NCBI GenBank assembly: GCA_015207155.1
Contig: JADEXK010000026.1
Coordinates: 1 to 64,000, forward strand
Source of the DNA: Nostocales cyanobacterium LEGE 11386
GTDB taxonomy: Bacteria > Cyanobacteriota > Cyanobacteriia > Cyanobacteriales > Nostocaceae
Direction: 5' to 3'
DNA length: 64,000 nucleotides
In this document: positions 1-9,163 of the stretch, piece by piece
Numbering within the stretch: the first letter of the stretch is position 1
Layout of the letters: every line of letters begins with the position of its first letter
Made by a program: the position numbers and the translations under genes
Notes under the pieces: generated by a model
The model's input: only the letters and a program-made list of their open reading frames with translations
What the model was told of the DNA's origin: nothing
Databases searched by the model: none

Positions 1-108
1 GATTTCAATTACGATTTCATCGTCGGTGATAAAATCGTAATTCACTACCTTGATATCTTCAATATTAATCAGTTTAGTAATAAAATGAAGTAAGGGATTA
101 GAAGGCAT
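1..108 (-). CDS. N-terminus of a possible ISL3-type transposase (cut by window edge)
   Basis: An open frame reads leftwards from an ATG at 108 off the window edge, giving 36 residues beginning MPSNPLLHFITKLINIEDIK and continuing with an acidic/hydrophobic segment (NYDFITDDEIVIEI). Short N-termini of this style, before a zinc-ribbon with CPxC, are typical of ISL3-family transposases in cyanobacteria, but no zinc ribbon or catalytic part lies inside the window. The assignment is from resemblance only. It could also be an unrelated hypothetical gene. Confidence 0.4.
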   Translation of the reverse strand, partial: MPSNPLLHFITKLINIEDIKVVNYDFITDDEIVIEI

Positions 109-479
109 ATTTATTAAAATGGTAATTTTATTTTTAATATTTATTGTCTTTTATCTTTTCAATTACTTCTGTATTTCCTTCCCCGCTTGGGTTGTTCCCA
201 CCAATCACTGCTAATTGTATTGAGATATATTTGCTTTTTTCTTAGTATTTTATCATAACCACTCTGGGAGAGCCAACTGTTTTTGCTTCCTCAAATGAGA
301 CTTCATGCTTTGATAGATTGCGCGCTGCCTTGTTTTTATTCCACTCGAACCGCATAAAGTTATTGTATCACTGCCCACCTAAACTGATTTTCATTTCAGT
401 GGTGCAGAAGGTAAGAATTGTAGTGAAACACTTTATTTGGTGAAAACTCTGTTGAGTTTTAGACTGGCGAAAGACGGGG
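109..479. other. gene-free stretch
   Basis: AT-rich sequence between the leftward partial gene and the pseudouridine synthase. No credible ORF, RNA gene or strong hairpin seen. It probably holds the promoters of both divergent genes. Confidence 0.5.
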
Positions 480-1118
480 ATGGAAAGAATTTTGAAATTT
501 ATGGCTAATTATTATAAATATATTATTTTTTACAAACCCTATGGAGTCCTTAGCCAATTTACACAGGAAAGTCCCAAACATATCACCTTGAAAGACTATA
601 TCCAGGTTGCCGATGTTTATCCTGTAGGACGTTTGGACTGGGACAGTGAAGGTTTATTGTTGTTGACGAACAATGGAAAATTACAACATCGCCTTGCCCA
701 TCCTCGATTTGGACATCAACGAACTTATTTGGTGCAGGTAGAGCGCATTCCTGATATAGATGCTATAAACAAGTTACAAAATGGTGTGGAAATTCAAAAT
801 TACCGCACTCAGCCAGCCCAAGTACGACTATTATCAGCAGAACCGCAGCTACCTGAACGTAATCCGCCAATTAGATTTCGGAAAAATATCCCCACAGCAT
901 GGTTGGAAATGACATTGACCGAAGGAAAAAATCGCCAGGTGCGGCGCATGACTGCGGCGGTAGGTTTCCCAACTTTGCGACTAGTCAGGGTAAGCATAGC
1001 CCATCTAAATCTCAATGGTCTACAGCTAGGTCAGTGGCGCGATCTCACGCCATGTGAACTGAGACTTCTGCATAAATTGCCTAACGACTACAGAAGAGTT
1101 TCTAGCGCTAGGACATAA
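480..1118 (+). CDS. RluE/RsuA-type rRNA pseudouridine synthase
   Basis: Isomerises a uridine to pseudouridine in rRNA; the RluE subgroup acts on 23S rRNA. The protein has the family signature [17 protein letters not shown], with catalytic Asp near residue 53, then KNRQVRRM about residue 150. It lacks the N-terminal S4 RNA-binding domain of RsuA/RluB and begins almost at once with [14 protein letters not shown], as RluE proteins do. The start is uncertain: ATG 480 gives 212 residues, while ATG 501 ([10 protein letters not shown]) gives 205 and fits the family equally well. The C-terminal tail after the last conserved block is short. It stands alone, with the next gene 190-210 bp away. Target position is inferred from the subgroup only. 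Confidence 0.88.
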   Translation: MERILKFMANYYKYIIFYKPYGVLSQFTQESPKHITLKDYIQVADVYPVGRLDWDSEGLLLLTNNGKLQHRLAHPRFGHQRTYLVQVERIPDIDAINKLQNGVEIQNYRTQPAQVRLLSAEPQLPERNPPIRFRKNIPTAWLEMTLTEGKNRQVRRMTAAVGFPTLRLVRVSIAHLNLNGLQLGQWRDLTPCELRLLHKLPNDYRRVSSART

Positions 1119-1307
1119 AGCCGCTTTTTAGTTAAATCTCACAACAGCAGCAATATATTTTCATGTTGATAAACGTAATTAGATGTAAATAAACGTAATT
1201 TTGAGCCAAAAGGACTATATAAGTTTTCATTTGCCTCCTTTTGGCGCAAAATCAGCCAAAAGGATTATAATAATCTTTTTTTATTCCTGACCAGTTAACA
1301 CCAGCCC

Positions 1308-2732
1308 TTGGGTGCAAGTTTAAGTCTTATGAGCCTTAATCAGCGATTGCTCTGGCATCAAACTCACCAACAACAAGATATCTTGTCTGCAAAACCTGTA
1401 TGCTTGGAATTTGTACCCGAACGAGCCTCCGATTTAGAACTTTGCACGGTAGCAGAAACGCTGCGTCGTACCCAAGAGGAACTTCAATGGTATCGCCAGC
1501 TTTATGAACATACCCCTGCTATGTATTTCAGCTTGGATACAACTGGAATAGTTCTATCTGTGAACCAGTTCGGAGCAACCTGTCTTGGTTACATGCCTGA
1601 ACAATTGATTAACCAGCCTATATTTAACTTGTTTGCAGCATCAGACAAACAAAGGCTATCTGATATATTTACACGATTATTAACGGCTGAACCTCAGAGC
1701 GAAATTGTCCATGGGGAGTTTCGTTTAAATTGCCCTGCAAGTAAGATTGCATGGGTAAAAGTTGTAATGTATGTATTACATGGTGGGAATGAGCACTGTT
1801 CTTTGGAAGAAAACCAACAGCTACTTACCAACCAAGCGGAAACCTCTACATTACAGTCTGATCTAACAGATTCGGTGATTCTCATGGTGTGTGAGGATAT
1901 TACTGCTTACAAGCAAACAGAAGCTAACTTAAAAGAATTAGCACAAGCAGTTTTAAAACAGAGCCAAACAACAGTAAAGGCTCATTTAGAGGAAATGGAT
2001 CACCTCAATCGCCTCAAAGAAGAATTTTTGAGTACGGTTTCCCATGAACTACGCACGCCACTAACTAATATGAAAATGGCGATTCAGATGTTGGGAATCA
2101 CGCTGCATCGAGAGCAGAAGTTTTTGTCGGAAATGGCAAAACCACAAGCAGAACGATCGAAAGCATTTCGCTATTTTGAAATTTTAGATAACGAATGTGA
2201 ACGAGAAATTAACTTAATTAATAACTTCCTGGATTTGCAACGGCTAGATACAAGTGCTAAACCCTGGGTGCTTGAAACAATTCAAGTGCAACAATGGCTT
2301 TGGCGTGTTGTAGAGCTATTTAAAGCGCGCCATTACACTTCCTGTCAACAAAAGTTGCACCTTAGCATAGCTGCTAATTTGCCCCCGTTGGCGTGTGATC
2401 CGTTCAGTCTAGAGCGCATCTTGGTAGAACTTTTGACAAATGCCTGTAAATTCAGCCCCTTAGATGCCGAAATTACCATTTCCGCCCAATTAAAGTCTCA
2501 TAATATCCAATTTCAAGTCATCAATTCCGGCGTAGAAATTCCTAGTTTTGAATTACCACGCATTTTCGACAAATTTTATCGCATTCCTAGTAATGATCCA
2601 CGAAAGCAGGGAGGAACGGGATTAGGATTGGCATTAGTACAAAAACTTACTCAGCACTTAGGAGGAACAATTGAAGTGGAAAGTGGAGCAAATCGGACTT
2701 GTTTCACCATCCAACTAGCGATGAAGAGTTAG
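1308..2732 (+). CDS. PAS-domain sensor histidine kinase
   Basis: Soluble two-component sensor kinase. A PAS domain covers roughly residues 60-200 (YEHTPAMYFSLDTTG onwards). A short coiled segment leads to the HisKA dimerisation helix with the phospho-acceptor His near residue 246 (STVSHELRTPL). The HATPase domain follows from about 350, with N-box ELLTNACKFSP and G2 box GGTGLGLALV. The G1 box reads NSGVEIP rather than the usual DxGxGI. No membrane segment is seen, so it is likely cytoplasmic. No response regulator is adjacent, so it is an orphan kinase. The first possible start is TTG 1308; ATG 1329 (MSLNQRLLWHQ) is the better start and would remove seven residues. Ligand and partner are unknown. 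Confidence 0.88.
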   Translation: MGASLSLMSLNQRLLWHQTHQQQDILSAKPVCLEFVPERASDLELCTVAETLRRTQEELQWYRQLYEHTPAMYFSLDTTGIVLSVNQFGATCLGYMPEQLINQPIFNLFAASDKQRLSDIFTRLLTAEPQSEIVHGEFRLNCPASKIAWVKVVMYVLHGGNEHCSLEENQQLLTNQAETSTLQSDLTDSVILMVCEDITAYKQTEANLKELAQAVLKQSQTTVKAHLEEMDHLNRLKEEFLSTVSHELRTPLTNMKMAIQMLGITLHREQKFLSEMAKPQAERSKAFRYFEILDNECEREINLINNFLDLQRLDTSAKPWVLETIQVQQWLWRVVELFKARHYTSCQQKLHLSIAANLPPLACDPFSLERILVELLTNACKFSPLDAEITISAQLKSHNIQFQVINSGVEIPSFELPRIFDKFYRIPSNDPRKQGGTGLGLALVQKLTQHLGGTIEVESGANRTCFTIQLAMKS

Positions 2733-2800
2733 GGAGTTGGGAGTTGGGAGGATGAGGGGGAATTGAAAATGCCCAATTCCCCATTCCCCAAAATATTATG
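2730..2800. repeat. GGGAGTTGGGAG / CCCAATTCCCC short-repeat tract
   Basis: Immediately after the kinase stop is a run of GGGAGTTGGGAGTTGGGAGG followed by its approximate complement (CCCAATTCCCCATTCCCC), able to fold as a hairpin. This class recurs at about 27250-27345, 44468-44581, 58318-58435 and 59655-59690 and is typical of the short repeats of filamentous cyanobacteria. Confidence 0.7.
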
Positions 2801-2982
2801 AAGAATTGGCAGCCAATATCTGAAATATTTAGCTAATATGCGTCACAATTAATACGGCCATCAAAATTCACTGGTGAAACCACAATTTATTGTACGTCTA
2901 CTGGAGGCAGGGGCAGCCAATTGTGGCACTGGGGATATTTAGTGGCTAAGCACCTTGGAATGGGAATTAAGGAACTTCCACC

Positions 2983-5025
2983 ATGCTGATTTGCCCTCAG
3001 TGTACATTTGAAAACCCCGACACTAACAAATTCTGTCAAAACTGTGGTGCGTCCCTGACCCACAAGGTCTGTCCTGAATGCAGTACCGATGTCCCTGTAA
3101 ATGCACAACTTTGTCATAACTGTGGTGCGGAATGCGGCACAGTTTGGCAGGCAATTATTACCCAGGACGAAACTAGAGACTGGGAACTAGGGAGTGGGGA
3201 AGAAATAGCAGAGAAGACCACAGAACAAGAAAATCAAGAAAACTCACTCCCTCTCGCCTCAACTCCAGAGGAGACTTTGAAGTCCCCCATCTTGGCAACA
3301 CAACTCACAGCAGGCTCTTATTTAGACCAAGAACAGCGTTATCAATTATTAGAACTGCCATCAGCCCCAAGGGAAAACGTTGCCAAAATAGAAGTGTGCG
3401 TGAGAGTGTTAGACTGCCAGCCTTATCAAATATCACCTGTTGAGGCAATACTAGCCAATCAGCAACAGGGACTGGTAGTGCCATCAGTGGAAGCAGGTGG
3501 AATTCCTAGCCTTGCTAGGGCTTATATCGATTTACAATCTTTAATTCATCCAGGAATACCACCAATTCATGATGCTTGGCAGCAGGATGATATGCAGGTG
3601 GTACTAATTGAAGACCGATCGCATTGGCAGTCTTTACTCGATTTGTGGCGAGATGAAACAACAAGTTCGTTACAAATTTTACATTGGTTATATCAAATGA
3701 CCCAACTCTGGGCTGTACTGGAAACAGTAAATTGTCGACAAAGTTTGTTGGATTTGGCGAATTTACGGGTGGATGAAGACCAGACATTAGCACTACAGCG
3801 TTTGTATGTGGAACCACTGAATAAACAGCCGGCGATTCCTGCGGATAACCTTGTTAACGCATCGTCAGCAGATGAGGAAGGAGAAACATTTACAGGCTTT
3901 GGGCAGCCTTTCACTATCCAAGCTTTGGGACAAGTTTGGCAGGAACTATTTCGCCAGTCTCAACGCACTCAATTTGGTTCTGTAGTGCAGACTTTGGAGG
4001 ATGTGGAACTTGGTAAAATTCAGACGGTTGAGCAGTTGCGATCGCGTTTAACTCAAATCGCTGCTGAACTAGAAACACCCATCACAGCAACTTTTCATCC
4101 AATGGAAGAAAAAGATCCTGTCACACCTACCATTCTGCAATTAGATGAGTTAGAAGATTCTGCGGTCAAACCAGATGATATGCCCACAGTTGTACTGTCA
4201 ATGCAATTGAGCAGCTTAGAAGACGCAGGACGCACTGATGTTGGCCGTCAACGTAATCACAATGAAGACTGCTTTGGGATTGAAACCAAAATCGAGAAGT
4301 TGGAATTACCAAAAAAGCGAGTCTTGCAAGCCCGTGGTTTGTATATTCTCTGCGATGGTATGGGCGGACATGCGGGTGGTGAGATAGCCAGTGAGTTGGC
4401 AGTTAGCACTGTCAGGCAATACTTTCAAGAACATTGGATTACCAACCAAATGCCCACATCAGATAATATTCGTGAGGCAGTTTATTTAGCTAATCAGGCA
4501 ATTTACGAAACTAATCAACAAGATGCCCGTTCTGGTATCGGGCGCATGGGAACTACTCTAGTTATGCTTTTAATTCAAGGCACTCAAGCAGCAGTCGCCC
4601 ATGTAGGAGATAGTCGCCTTTACTGCTTGACACGCAAGCGCGGACTGGTACAAATCACAGTAGATCACGAAGTCGGTCAACGAGAAATTTCCAGAGGAGT
4701 GGAAGCAAACATCGCTTATGCCCGTCCGGATGCCTATCAATTGACTCAAGCTTTAGGACCTCGTGATCAAAACTCAATTAATCCTGATGTAGAGTTTTTC
4801 GAGATCAATGAAGACAGTCTCTTCATTTTGGTCTCAGACGGTTTATCAGATAATGATTTACTAGAAATTCATGGGCAGAACCACTTAATTCCCCTGCTGA
4901 GTTCTGGTGCCAATCTGGAACAGGGGGTTATGGAATTAATTGATTTGGCTAACCAATACAATGGTCATGACAATATTACTGCTGTACTTATCCGGGCAAA
5001 AGTCCGCCCAAATATGGACAGTTAA
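2983..5025 (+). CDS. PP2C-type Ser/Thr phosphatase with N-terminal zinc ribbons
   Basis: Metal-dependent protein Ser/Thr phosphatase. Residues 1-51 hold paired zinc-ribbon cysteines (C4, C7, C18, C21; C30, C33, C44, C47). A long middle part (about 100-400) has no recognised domain apart from a degenerate look of a kinase-like fold (my impression only). The PP2C core runs from about 415 to 675, with DVGRQRNHNED (metal Asp and Glu near 419-429), CDGMGGHAGGE (Asp near 458), GTTLV, AHVGDSR and GHDNITAV. All the usual metal-binding aspartates appear present. The next gene, 86 bp downstream on the same strand, is an FHA/Ser-Thr kinase that also carries a zinc ribbon, so the two probably form an antagonistic pair. 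Residues about 64-71 (ELGSGEE) derive from a GGGAGTGGGG-like short repeat inside the gene. Confidence 0.9.
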   Translation: MLICPQCTFENPDTNKFCQNCGASLTHKVCPECSTDVPVNAQLCHNCGAECGTVWQAIITQDETRDWELGSGEEIAEKTTEQENQENSLPLASTPEETLKSPILATQLTAGSYLDQEQRYQLLELPSAPRENVAKIEVCVRVLDCQPYQISPVEAILANQQQGLVVPSVEAGGIPSLARAYIDLQSLIHPGIPPIHDAWQQDDMQVVLIEDRSHWQSLLDLWRDETTSSLQILHWLYQMTQLWAVLETVNCRQSLLDLANLRVDEDQTLALQRLYVEPLNKQPAIPADNLVNASSADEEGETFTGFGQPFTIQALGQVWQELFRQSQRTQFGSVVQTLEDVELGKIQTVEQLRSRLTQIAAELETPITATFHPMEEKDPVTPTILQLDELEDSAVKPDDMPTVVLSMQLSSLEDAGRTDVGRQRNHNEDCFGIETKIEKLELPKKRVLQARGLYILCDGMGGHAGGEIASELAVSTVRQYFQEHWITNQMPTSDNIREAVYLANQAIYETNQQDARSGIGRMGTTLVMLLIQGTQAAVAHVGDSRLYCLTRKRGLVQITVDHEVGQREISRGVEANIAYARPDAYQLTQALGPRDQNSINPDVEFFEINEDSLFILVSDGLSDNDLLEIHGQNHLIPLLSSGANLEQGVMELIDLANQYNGHDNITAVLIRAKVRPNMDS

Positions 5026-5111
5026 GGGACTATCGACTAGGTTTTTTTCTCTAACTCTAGTCTCTAACCTCTAGCCTCTAATTCTTTTGTTCAGTTTATG
5101 CAGGTCGTATT

Positions 5112-6383
5112 GTGGTTATTCTGACTCTGTTAGAACCGCAACAAAAAACGCCACTCAAGCAATGGTGCTTTGAAAACTCCTCCGTAATTCGGATTGGTCG
5201 GGCGGCGGATAATCATGTTGTTTTATCTGATAGTTTGGTTTCGCGGCATCATCTAGAACTTAGACAGGTCAATCCTGCCAAAAATATTGGTTCTTGGCAG
5301 GTGATTAGTCAAGGTACAAATGGCACTTTCCTCAATGGTATCCTTGTGATTCAGAGTTTGTTGCCAGATAATTCCTTGTTGCAATTGGCACAGGGAGGGC
5401 CGATATTACAATTTCAACTCCAGGAAATACCGGATACTTGGTTGCGATCGCCTGAAGGTGGCGAGATACCAGAAAACACTGCTGCATCAGTCTTTTCCGC
5501 TAGCACCCCTGCCAGTTCATCTGCCAGTTGCAATCACGAAGGTAACTCGCCTAATAATTTATTTTGTATCCATTGCGGTCAACCTCTGTCGGTGCAACAG
5601 ACTATTCGTCAATATCAGGTGTTGCGAACTTTAGGACAGGGAGGGATGGGGACTACTTATTTAGCTTGGGATGCAGCAGGTCTAATTGCCGGAAAACCAC
5701 AATTGTTGGTATTAAAGCAAATGAATGCTGATATGGCGAAAATTGCCAAAGCCCAGGAATTATTTGAACGGGAGGCGTATACTCTCAAATCCCTTAACCA
5801 CTCTGGGATTCCCAAGTATTACGACTTTTTTGTTGTGGGTGGTAAAAAATACTTGGCCATGGAATTAGTTCATGGACAAGATTTAGAAAAAAGAGTTTAT
5901 GCTACTGGGCCAGTATCGCCCAGCCAGGCGATCGCTTGGATGATTCAAACCTGCGACATCTTACACTATCTCCATAGCCAAGATCCGCCACTAATTCACC
6001 GCGATATTAAACCCGCCAACCTGATGGTGCGAAATTCTGATAATCACGTAGTAGTATTAGACTTTGGTGCTGTCAAGGAGATTGGTACGACCCCAGGCAC
6101 TCGTATTGGTGCAGAAGGTTACTGTGCGCCCGAACAAGAACGGGGACAACCTTTAACTCAATCCGATTTATATGCCATTGGGCCAACACTGATTTTTCTG
6201 CTCACAGGCGAAAACCCTTTTAAGTTCTACCGTCACCGGGGGCAAAATTCCCGGTTTGATGTCACCAAGGTGCCGACAATTACTCCTAAATTAAGAGAAA
6301 TTATTGAACGCGCTACGGAGCAACTGCCACGCGATCGCTACCAAAGTGCTAAAGAACTGGCTGTAGCATTAGCTAGTTGCTAA
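5112..6383 (+). CDS. FHA - zinc ribbon - Ser/Thr protein kinase
   Basis: Eukaryotic-type protein kinase with a phosphothreonine reader at its N-terminus. The FHA domain is about residues 25-105 (IRIGRAADN, SRHHLEL, NGTFLNG). A zinc ribbon follows with C140 and C152/C155. The kinase domain covers about 165-420: glycine loop LGQGGMGTTYLAWD, catalytic Lys near 202, HRDIKPANLM (H296-D298) and DFGAVKEIG (Asp 317). No membrane segment is seen, so it is probably cytoplasmic. It starts with GTG at 5112; no in-frame ATG lies nearby upstream. It follows the PP2C phosphatase with an 86-bp gap, so co-transcription and opposing activity on shared substrates is the simple reading. All key catalytic residues are present, so it should be active. 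Substrates are unknown. Confidence 0.9.
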   Translation: MVILTLLEPQQKTPLKQWCFENSSVIRIGRAADNHVVLSDSLVSRHHLELRQVNPAKNIGSWQVISQGTNGTFLNGILVIQSLLPDNSLLQLAQGGPILQFQLQEIPDTWLRSPEGGEIPENTAASVFSASTPASSSASCNHEGNSPNNLFCIHCGQPLSVQQTIRQYQVLRTLGQGGMGTTYLAWDAAGLIAGKPQLLVLKQMNADMAKIAKAQELFEREAYTLKSLNHSGIPKYYDFFVVGGKKYLAMELVHGQDLEKRVYATGPVSPSQAIAWMIQTCDILHYLHSQDPPLIHRDIKPANLMVRNSDNHVVVLDFGAVKEIGTTPGTRIGAEGYCAPEQERGQPLTQSDLYAIGPTLIFLLTGENPFKFYRHRGQNSRFDVTKVPTITPKLREIIERATEQLPRDRYQSAKELAVALASC

Positions 6384-6470
6384 GTATAGGTTGGGGGAAT
6401 TGTGATTAGGCTGCGCCGTGAGCGTCAGCCGAACGGGAATGGTGAGTATTAAAAATACCTATTCCCGCCT

Positions 6471-6689
6471 CTACTCTTCGTCCCAAGCCTCTACTGCTAG
6501 CAGTTCGCCAATAGGGTCTTGCATACTAAACCCAAAATCTTGCAGTTCTTGTTTCCAGTGCTGCCACTCATTGCCATAGAGCAATGCAATTTTCCAAATG
6601 CTATCAGTTGGTTTGATAATATTGGATTCGACGAGTGATTGCACGTTACGCTGCAATTTCACCATTGGGTGAATTACTTGCTGAGTCAT
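6471..6689 (-). CDS. small conserved cyanobacterial protein (DUF4327-like)
   Basis: A 72-residue protein beginning MTQQVIHPMVKLQRNVQSLV, rich in charged and aromatic residues, with no signal peptide or membrane helix. I recall a very similar sequence pattern (HPMVKLQRxVxSLVES.IIKPxDSIWKIAL) as the cyanobacteria-specific family DUF4327; that match is from memory and was not searched. Function is unknown. It is transcribed toward the kinase gene and convergent with it. The 585-bp gene-free stretch upstream would hold its promoter. Confidence 0.7.
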   Translation of the reverse strand: MTQQVIHPMVKLQRNVQSLVESNIIKPTDSIWKIALLYGNEWQHWKQELQDFGFSMQDPIGELLAVEAWDEE

Positions 6690-7274
6690 AACCTCGATTC
6701 AATTCAGATTTTGTTTGGTAAATGCTTAATCAAAACTGCTTTCCGTTTTGCAAGTGTCATCGATGCGTAGAGTTTTGTAAGTGGCAAAGCTAGTCTTAAC
6801 TTTCTAACTATATCATAACAAACTCTACTAATTAGCTGGAAAATTCGGTTTTGTACGGTAATTACCACCACAGAACTGAAATCCCTTTGAGCGCTCATCG
6901 TTGACGCTAAACGAAAAAACTGGCCGTCCGGAAAATTAAATTGAACTGACAACTGGGGACGACCTGAAAATTTTATTTGTTTGTTTTATGGTCACTAAAA
7001 TCTCTACGCTTGTTAAAAAACCATAGAAACTGGGAATTTTCGGGGTTTTTGTGCAACGTGACAAAAAAATTCATTGCACACATTTAAACGTTATATAGAA
7101 TATCGCAAACATCTGGGATTAATCAAACTCCTTGCAAATCTTTATATAAATTTAATTTTTACCGAAAAATTAAGTATTTACTGGGGGGGTAGATTTAGCA
7201 GGAGACAGGCTGGAAAATCTCTTGGTGTCCGGGTTTGATGATTAGTTTATGTCTTAAATAGGGAAATTCTTCGA
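6690..7274. other. gene-free stretch with inverted repeat and dispersed repeat
   Basis: No convincing gene. A leftward open frame at 6704-6952 (82 codons) has unremarkable composition and no family resemblance, and I leave it out. Two structures are visible: an inverted repeat TGTGCAA...TTGCACA at 7050-7080, and a repeat at about 7200-7255 that recurs at 16306-16366. Confidence 0.5.
7200..7255. repeat. dispersed repeat, copy 1
   Basis: Shares an exact 21-base core (7231-7251, ending GATTAGTTTATG) and a looser upstream part (GGAGACAGG) with 16306-16366, whose core is 16344-16364. Both copies lie between genes, and neither shows clear terminal inverted repeats. Origin unknown. Confidence 0.65.
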
Positions 7275-7727
7275 CTACACAGCTTCCTTCTCAAGTAACA
7301 AGGTTACTGGGCCATCATTTTCGATGGCAACTTGCATCATTGCACCAAATTGACCAGTAGCCACCTGCAACCCGCTAGTTTGCAACTTGCAGACAAAGCG
7401 GTTATACAAATCTTGGGCTACTTGGGGATTAGCTGATTGGTCAAAGGAAGGGCGACGACCTTTGCGACAGTCGCCATAAAGAGTAAATTGACTGATTACC
7501 AACAACTCACCACCAATTTCTTGCACTGATTTTTGCCACTTGTCACCGCCTTCTTGGTCAGGAAACAACCGCAATTCTAAACATTTACGTACCATCCAAT
7601 CAATTTCAGTATCAGTATCCGTATTGGCAATACCGACGAGTAAGTTTAGTCCTCGCCTTATTTTGCCAATAATTTCGCCGTTAACGGTGACTTGAGATGA
7701 TTTGACTCGCTGGATGATCACGCGCAT
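7275..7727 (-). CDS. dtd: D-aminoacyl-tRNA deacylase
   Basis: Hydrolyses D-amino acids (and glycine mischarged on tRNA-Ala) from tRNA, a cytosolic proofreading enzyme. The 150-residue length is standard. The N-terminus [17 protein letters not shown] is typical. The active-site motif [17 protein letters not shown] (about residues 78-94) and the C-terminal Gly-Pro motif [10 protein letters not shown] are both intact. It reads the same way as the upstream COG0523 GTPase gene, with about 117 bp between them, but a functional link is not obvious. Confidence 0.95.
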   Translation of the reverse strand: MRVIIQRVKSSQVTVNGEIIGKIRRGLNLLVGIANTDTDTEIDWMVRKCLELRLFPDQEGGDKWQKSVQEIGGELLVISQFTLYGDCRKGRRPSFDQSANPQVAQDLYNRFVCKLQTSGLQVATGQFGAMMQVAIENDGPVTLLLEKEAV

Positions 7728-7844
7728 TTGTATATCAGTGGTGCAATTTTAGGGCGATCGCCACATAATTGAGATCTCAAAAATCTGATGGGAGTGCGTT
7801 ATTGATTGATGGACTAACGCACCCCAGACAATGACTGCTATTAA

Positions 7845-8924
7845 CTATTTCCTAAAGCCTTGGCCTTTATCAGTAGAAGGGAGACAAACACAGTTTTCTA
7901 ATTGAGTAAGTAAAGTTTCTCGATCCAGATTTTGCCCAATCAGGACTAATTGATTTTTTGGTTCACCCTTCCATTCATCATCATCTAAGGTAAAGCGCTT
8001 ACCACAAAGATGGAAAATATGCCGCTTGGGACTTTCATCAAACCAGATAATTCCTTTGGCCCGGAAAATAGTCGAGGGTAGTTGGTTATCTAAGAAATAC
8101 TGAAACTTTCTGATGGCAAAAGGCTGATCACTTTGGAAAGATATAGAAGTAAACCCGTCATTTTCTAAATGGTGGGAATGATGGTGATGGTGATGATGGT
8201 CGTGATCGCATGTTGAATGCTCGTGGTGTTCATGGTCGTGGTCATGATCATGTTCATCCACAGCATCAAAATATTTGTCAGATTCAAACAATCCTACACT
8301 GAGAATTAAAGGTAGTGGTACTTGCGATCGCTGGGTGCGAATAATTCTTGCACCTTCTTTTACTTCATTAATTTTTCTTTCCAACTCATCCAAAGCAGCT
8401 GCATCAACCAAATCTGCCTTATTGAGAATAATGACATCACCATAGGCGATCTGACTATACGCCGCCTGAGAGTTGAATAAATCCAGACTATAATTAGCTG
8501 CATCTACTACAGTGATAATCGAATCTAGACGAGTTAAATCTCGTAATTCTGTGCCAAGAAATGTTAAAGCAACTGGTAATGGATCTGCTAGCCCAGTTGT
8601 TTCTACAACCAAGTAATCTAAGCTTTCTTGGCGTTCTAAAACTTTATAAACCGCATCTACCAAATCATTATTAATAGTGCAGCAAATACAACCGTTGTTT
8701 AACTCCACCATATTCTCATCGGTGGAGACAATTAACTCGTTGTCGATGCCAATTTCACCAAATTCATTGACTAAAACTGCGGTTTTTAGACCCTGTTGGT
8801 TACTAAGGATATGATTTAATAAAGTCGTTTTGCCACTACCAAGAAACCCAGTAATAATTGTGACTGGCATTCCTTGCTTGGGCGCATCCATTTCTGGAAA
8901 TTCGGAAGTAACTACTGATTGCAT
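7845..8924 (-). CDS. COG0523 (CobW/ZNG-type) metal GTPase, copy 1
   Basis: G3E-family GTPase; the family acts as GTP-driven metal chaperones or insertases, several of them for zinc. Visible features: Walker A GFLGSGKTTLLN (about residues 26-37), the metal-binding CxCC motif in NNGCICCTINNDL (about 78-90), ETTGLADP and the NKAD guanine motif. A histidine-rich loop (about 225-250, a run of H/D/E) precedes the C-terminal CobW_C domain. It is a close paralogue of the protein at 13238-14314: same layout, long identical blocks. It is divergent from cysS across 239 bp, in which I see no Zur-like palindrome. Zinc is the likely cargo by family and His-rich loop. CobW proper (cobalt) is less likely because no cobalamin genes are near. 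Confidence 0.88.
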   Translation of the reverse strand: MQSVVTSEFPEMDAPKQGMPVTIITGFLGSGKTTLLNHILSNQQGLKTAVLVNEFGEIGIDNELIVSTDENMVELNNGCICCTINNDLVDAVYKVLERQESLDYLVVETTGLADPLPVALTFLGTELRDLTRLDSIITVVDAANYSLDLFNSQAAYSQIAYGDVIILNKADLVDAAALDELERKINEVKEGARIIRTQRSQVPLPLILSVGLFESDKYFDAVDEHDHDHDHEHHEHSTCDHDHHHHHHHSHHLENDGFTSISFQSDQPFAIRKFQYFLDNQLPSTIFRAKGIIWFDESPKRHIFHLCGKRFTLDDDEWKGEPKNQLVLIGQNLDRETLLTQLENCVCLPSTDKGQGFRK

Positions 8925-9163
8925 ATCGCTGTGATCAAAAAGTTAGAAAATATGAATGTAGCGCAGATAGTTTAGAAAACACTAGCACCGCTACTTTGGA
9001 AGTCAAAAATCAAAAGTCAAAAAGCTTTGATTGTAGGCTTTTGAACTGTTTTAAATGATTGGCTGATTGACGCCGTGCTGTACTAGCATAGGGATGTTGG
9101 ACTATATATCCCAACTGCTTTACTTTATTATTGCTTATCTCTCTATTTCGGCATTACTCTGTT

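Noticed and set aside
809..1015. Minus-strand open frame inside the pseudouridine synthase gene
   Set aside because: Fully inside a well-supported gene on the other strand; Arg/Ser-rich translation typical of antisense shadows.
6704..6952. Leftward 82-codon open frame upstream of the DUF4327-like gene
   Set aside because: No family resemblance, ordinary composition for spurious frames, no ribosome-binding site, and it lies in an AT-rich promoter-like region.
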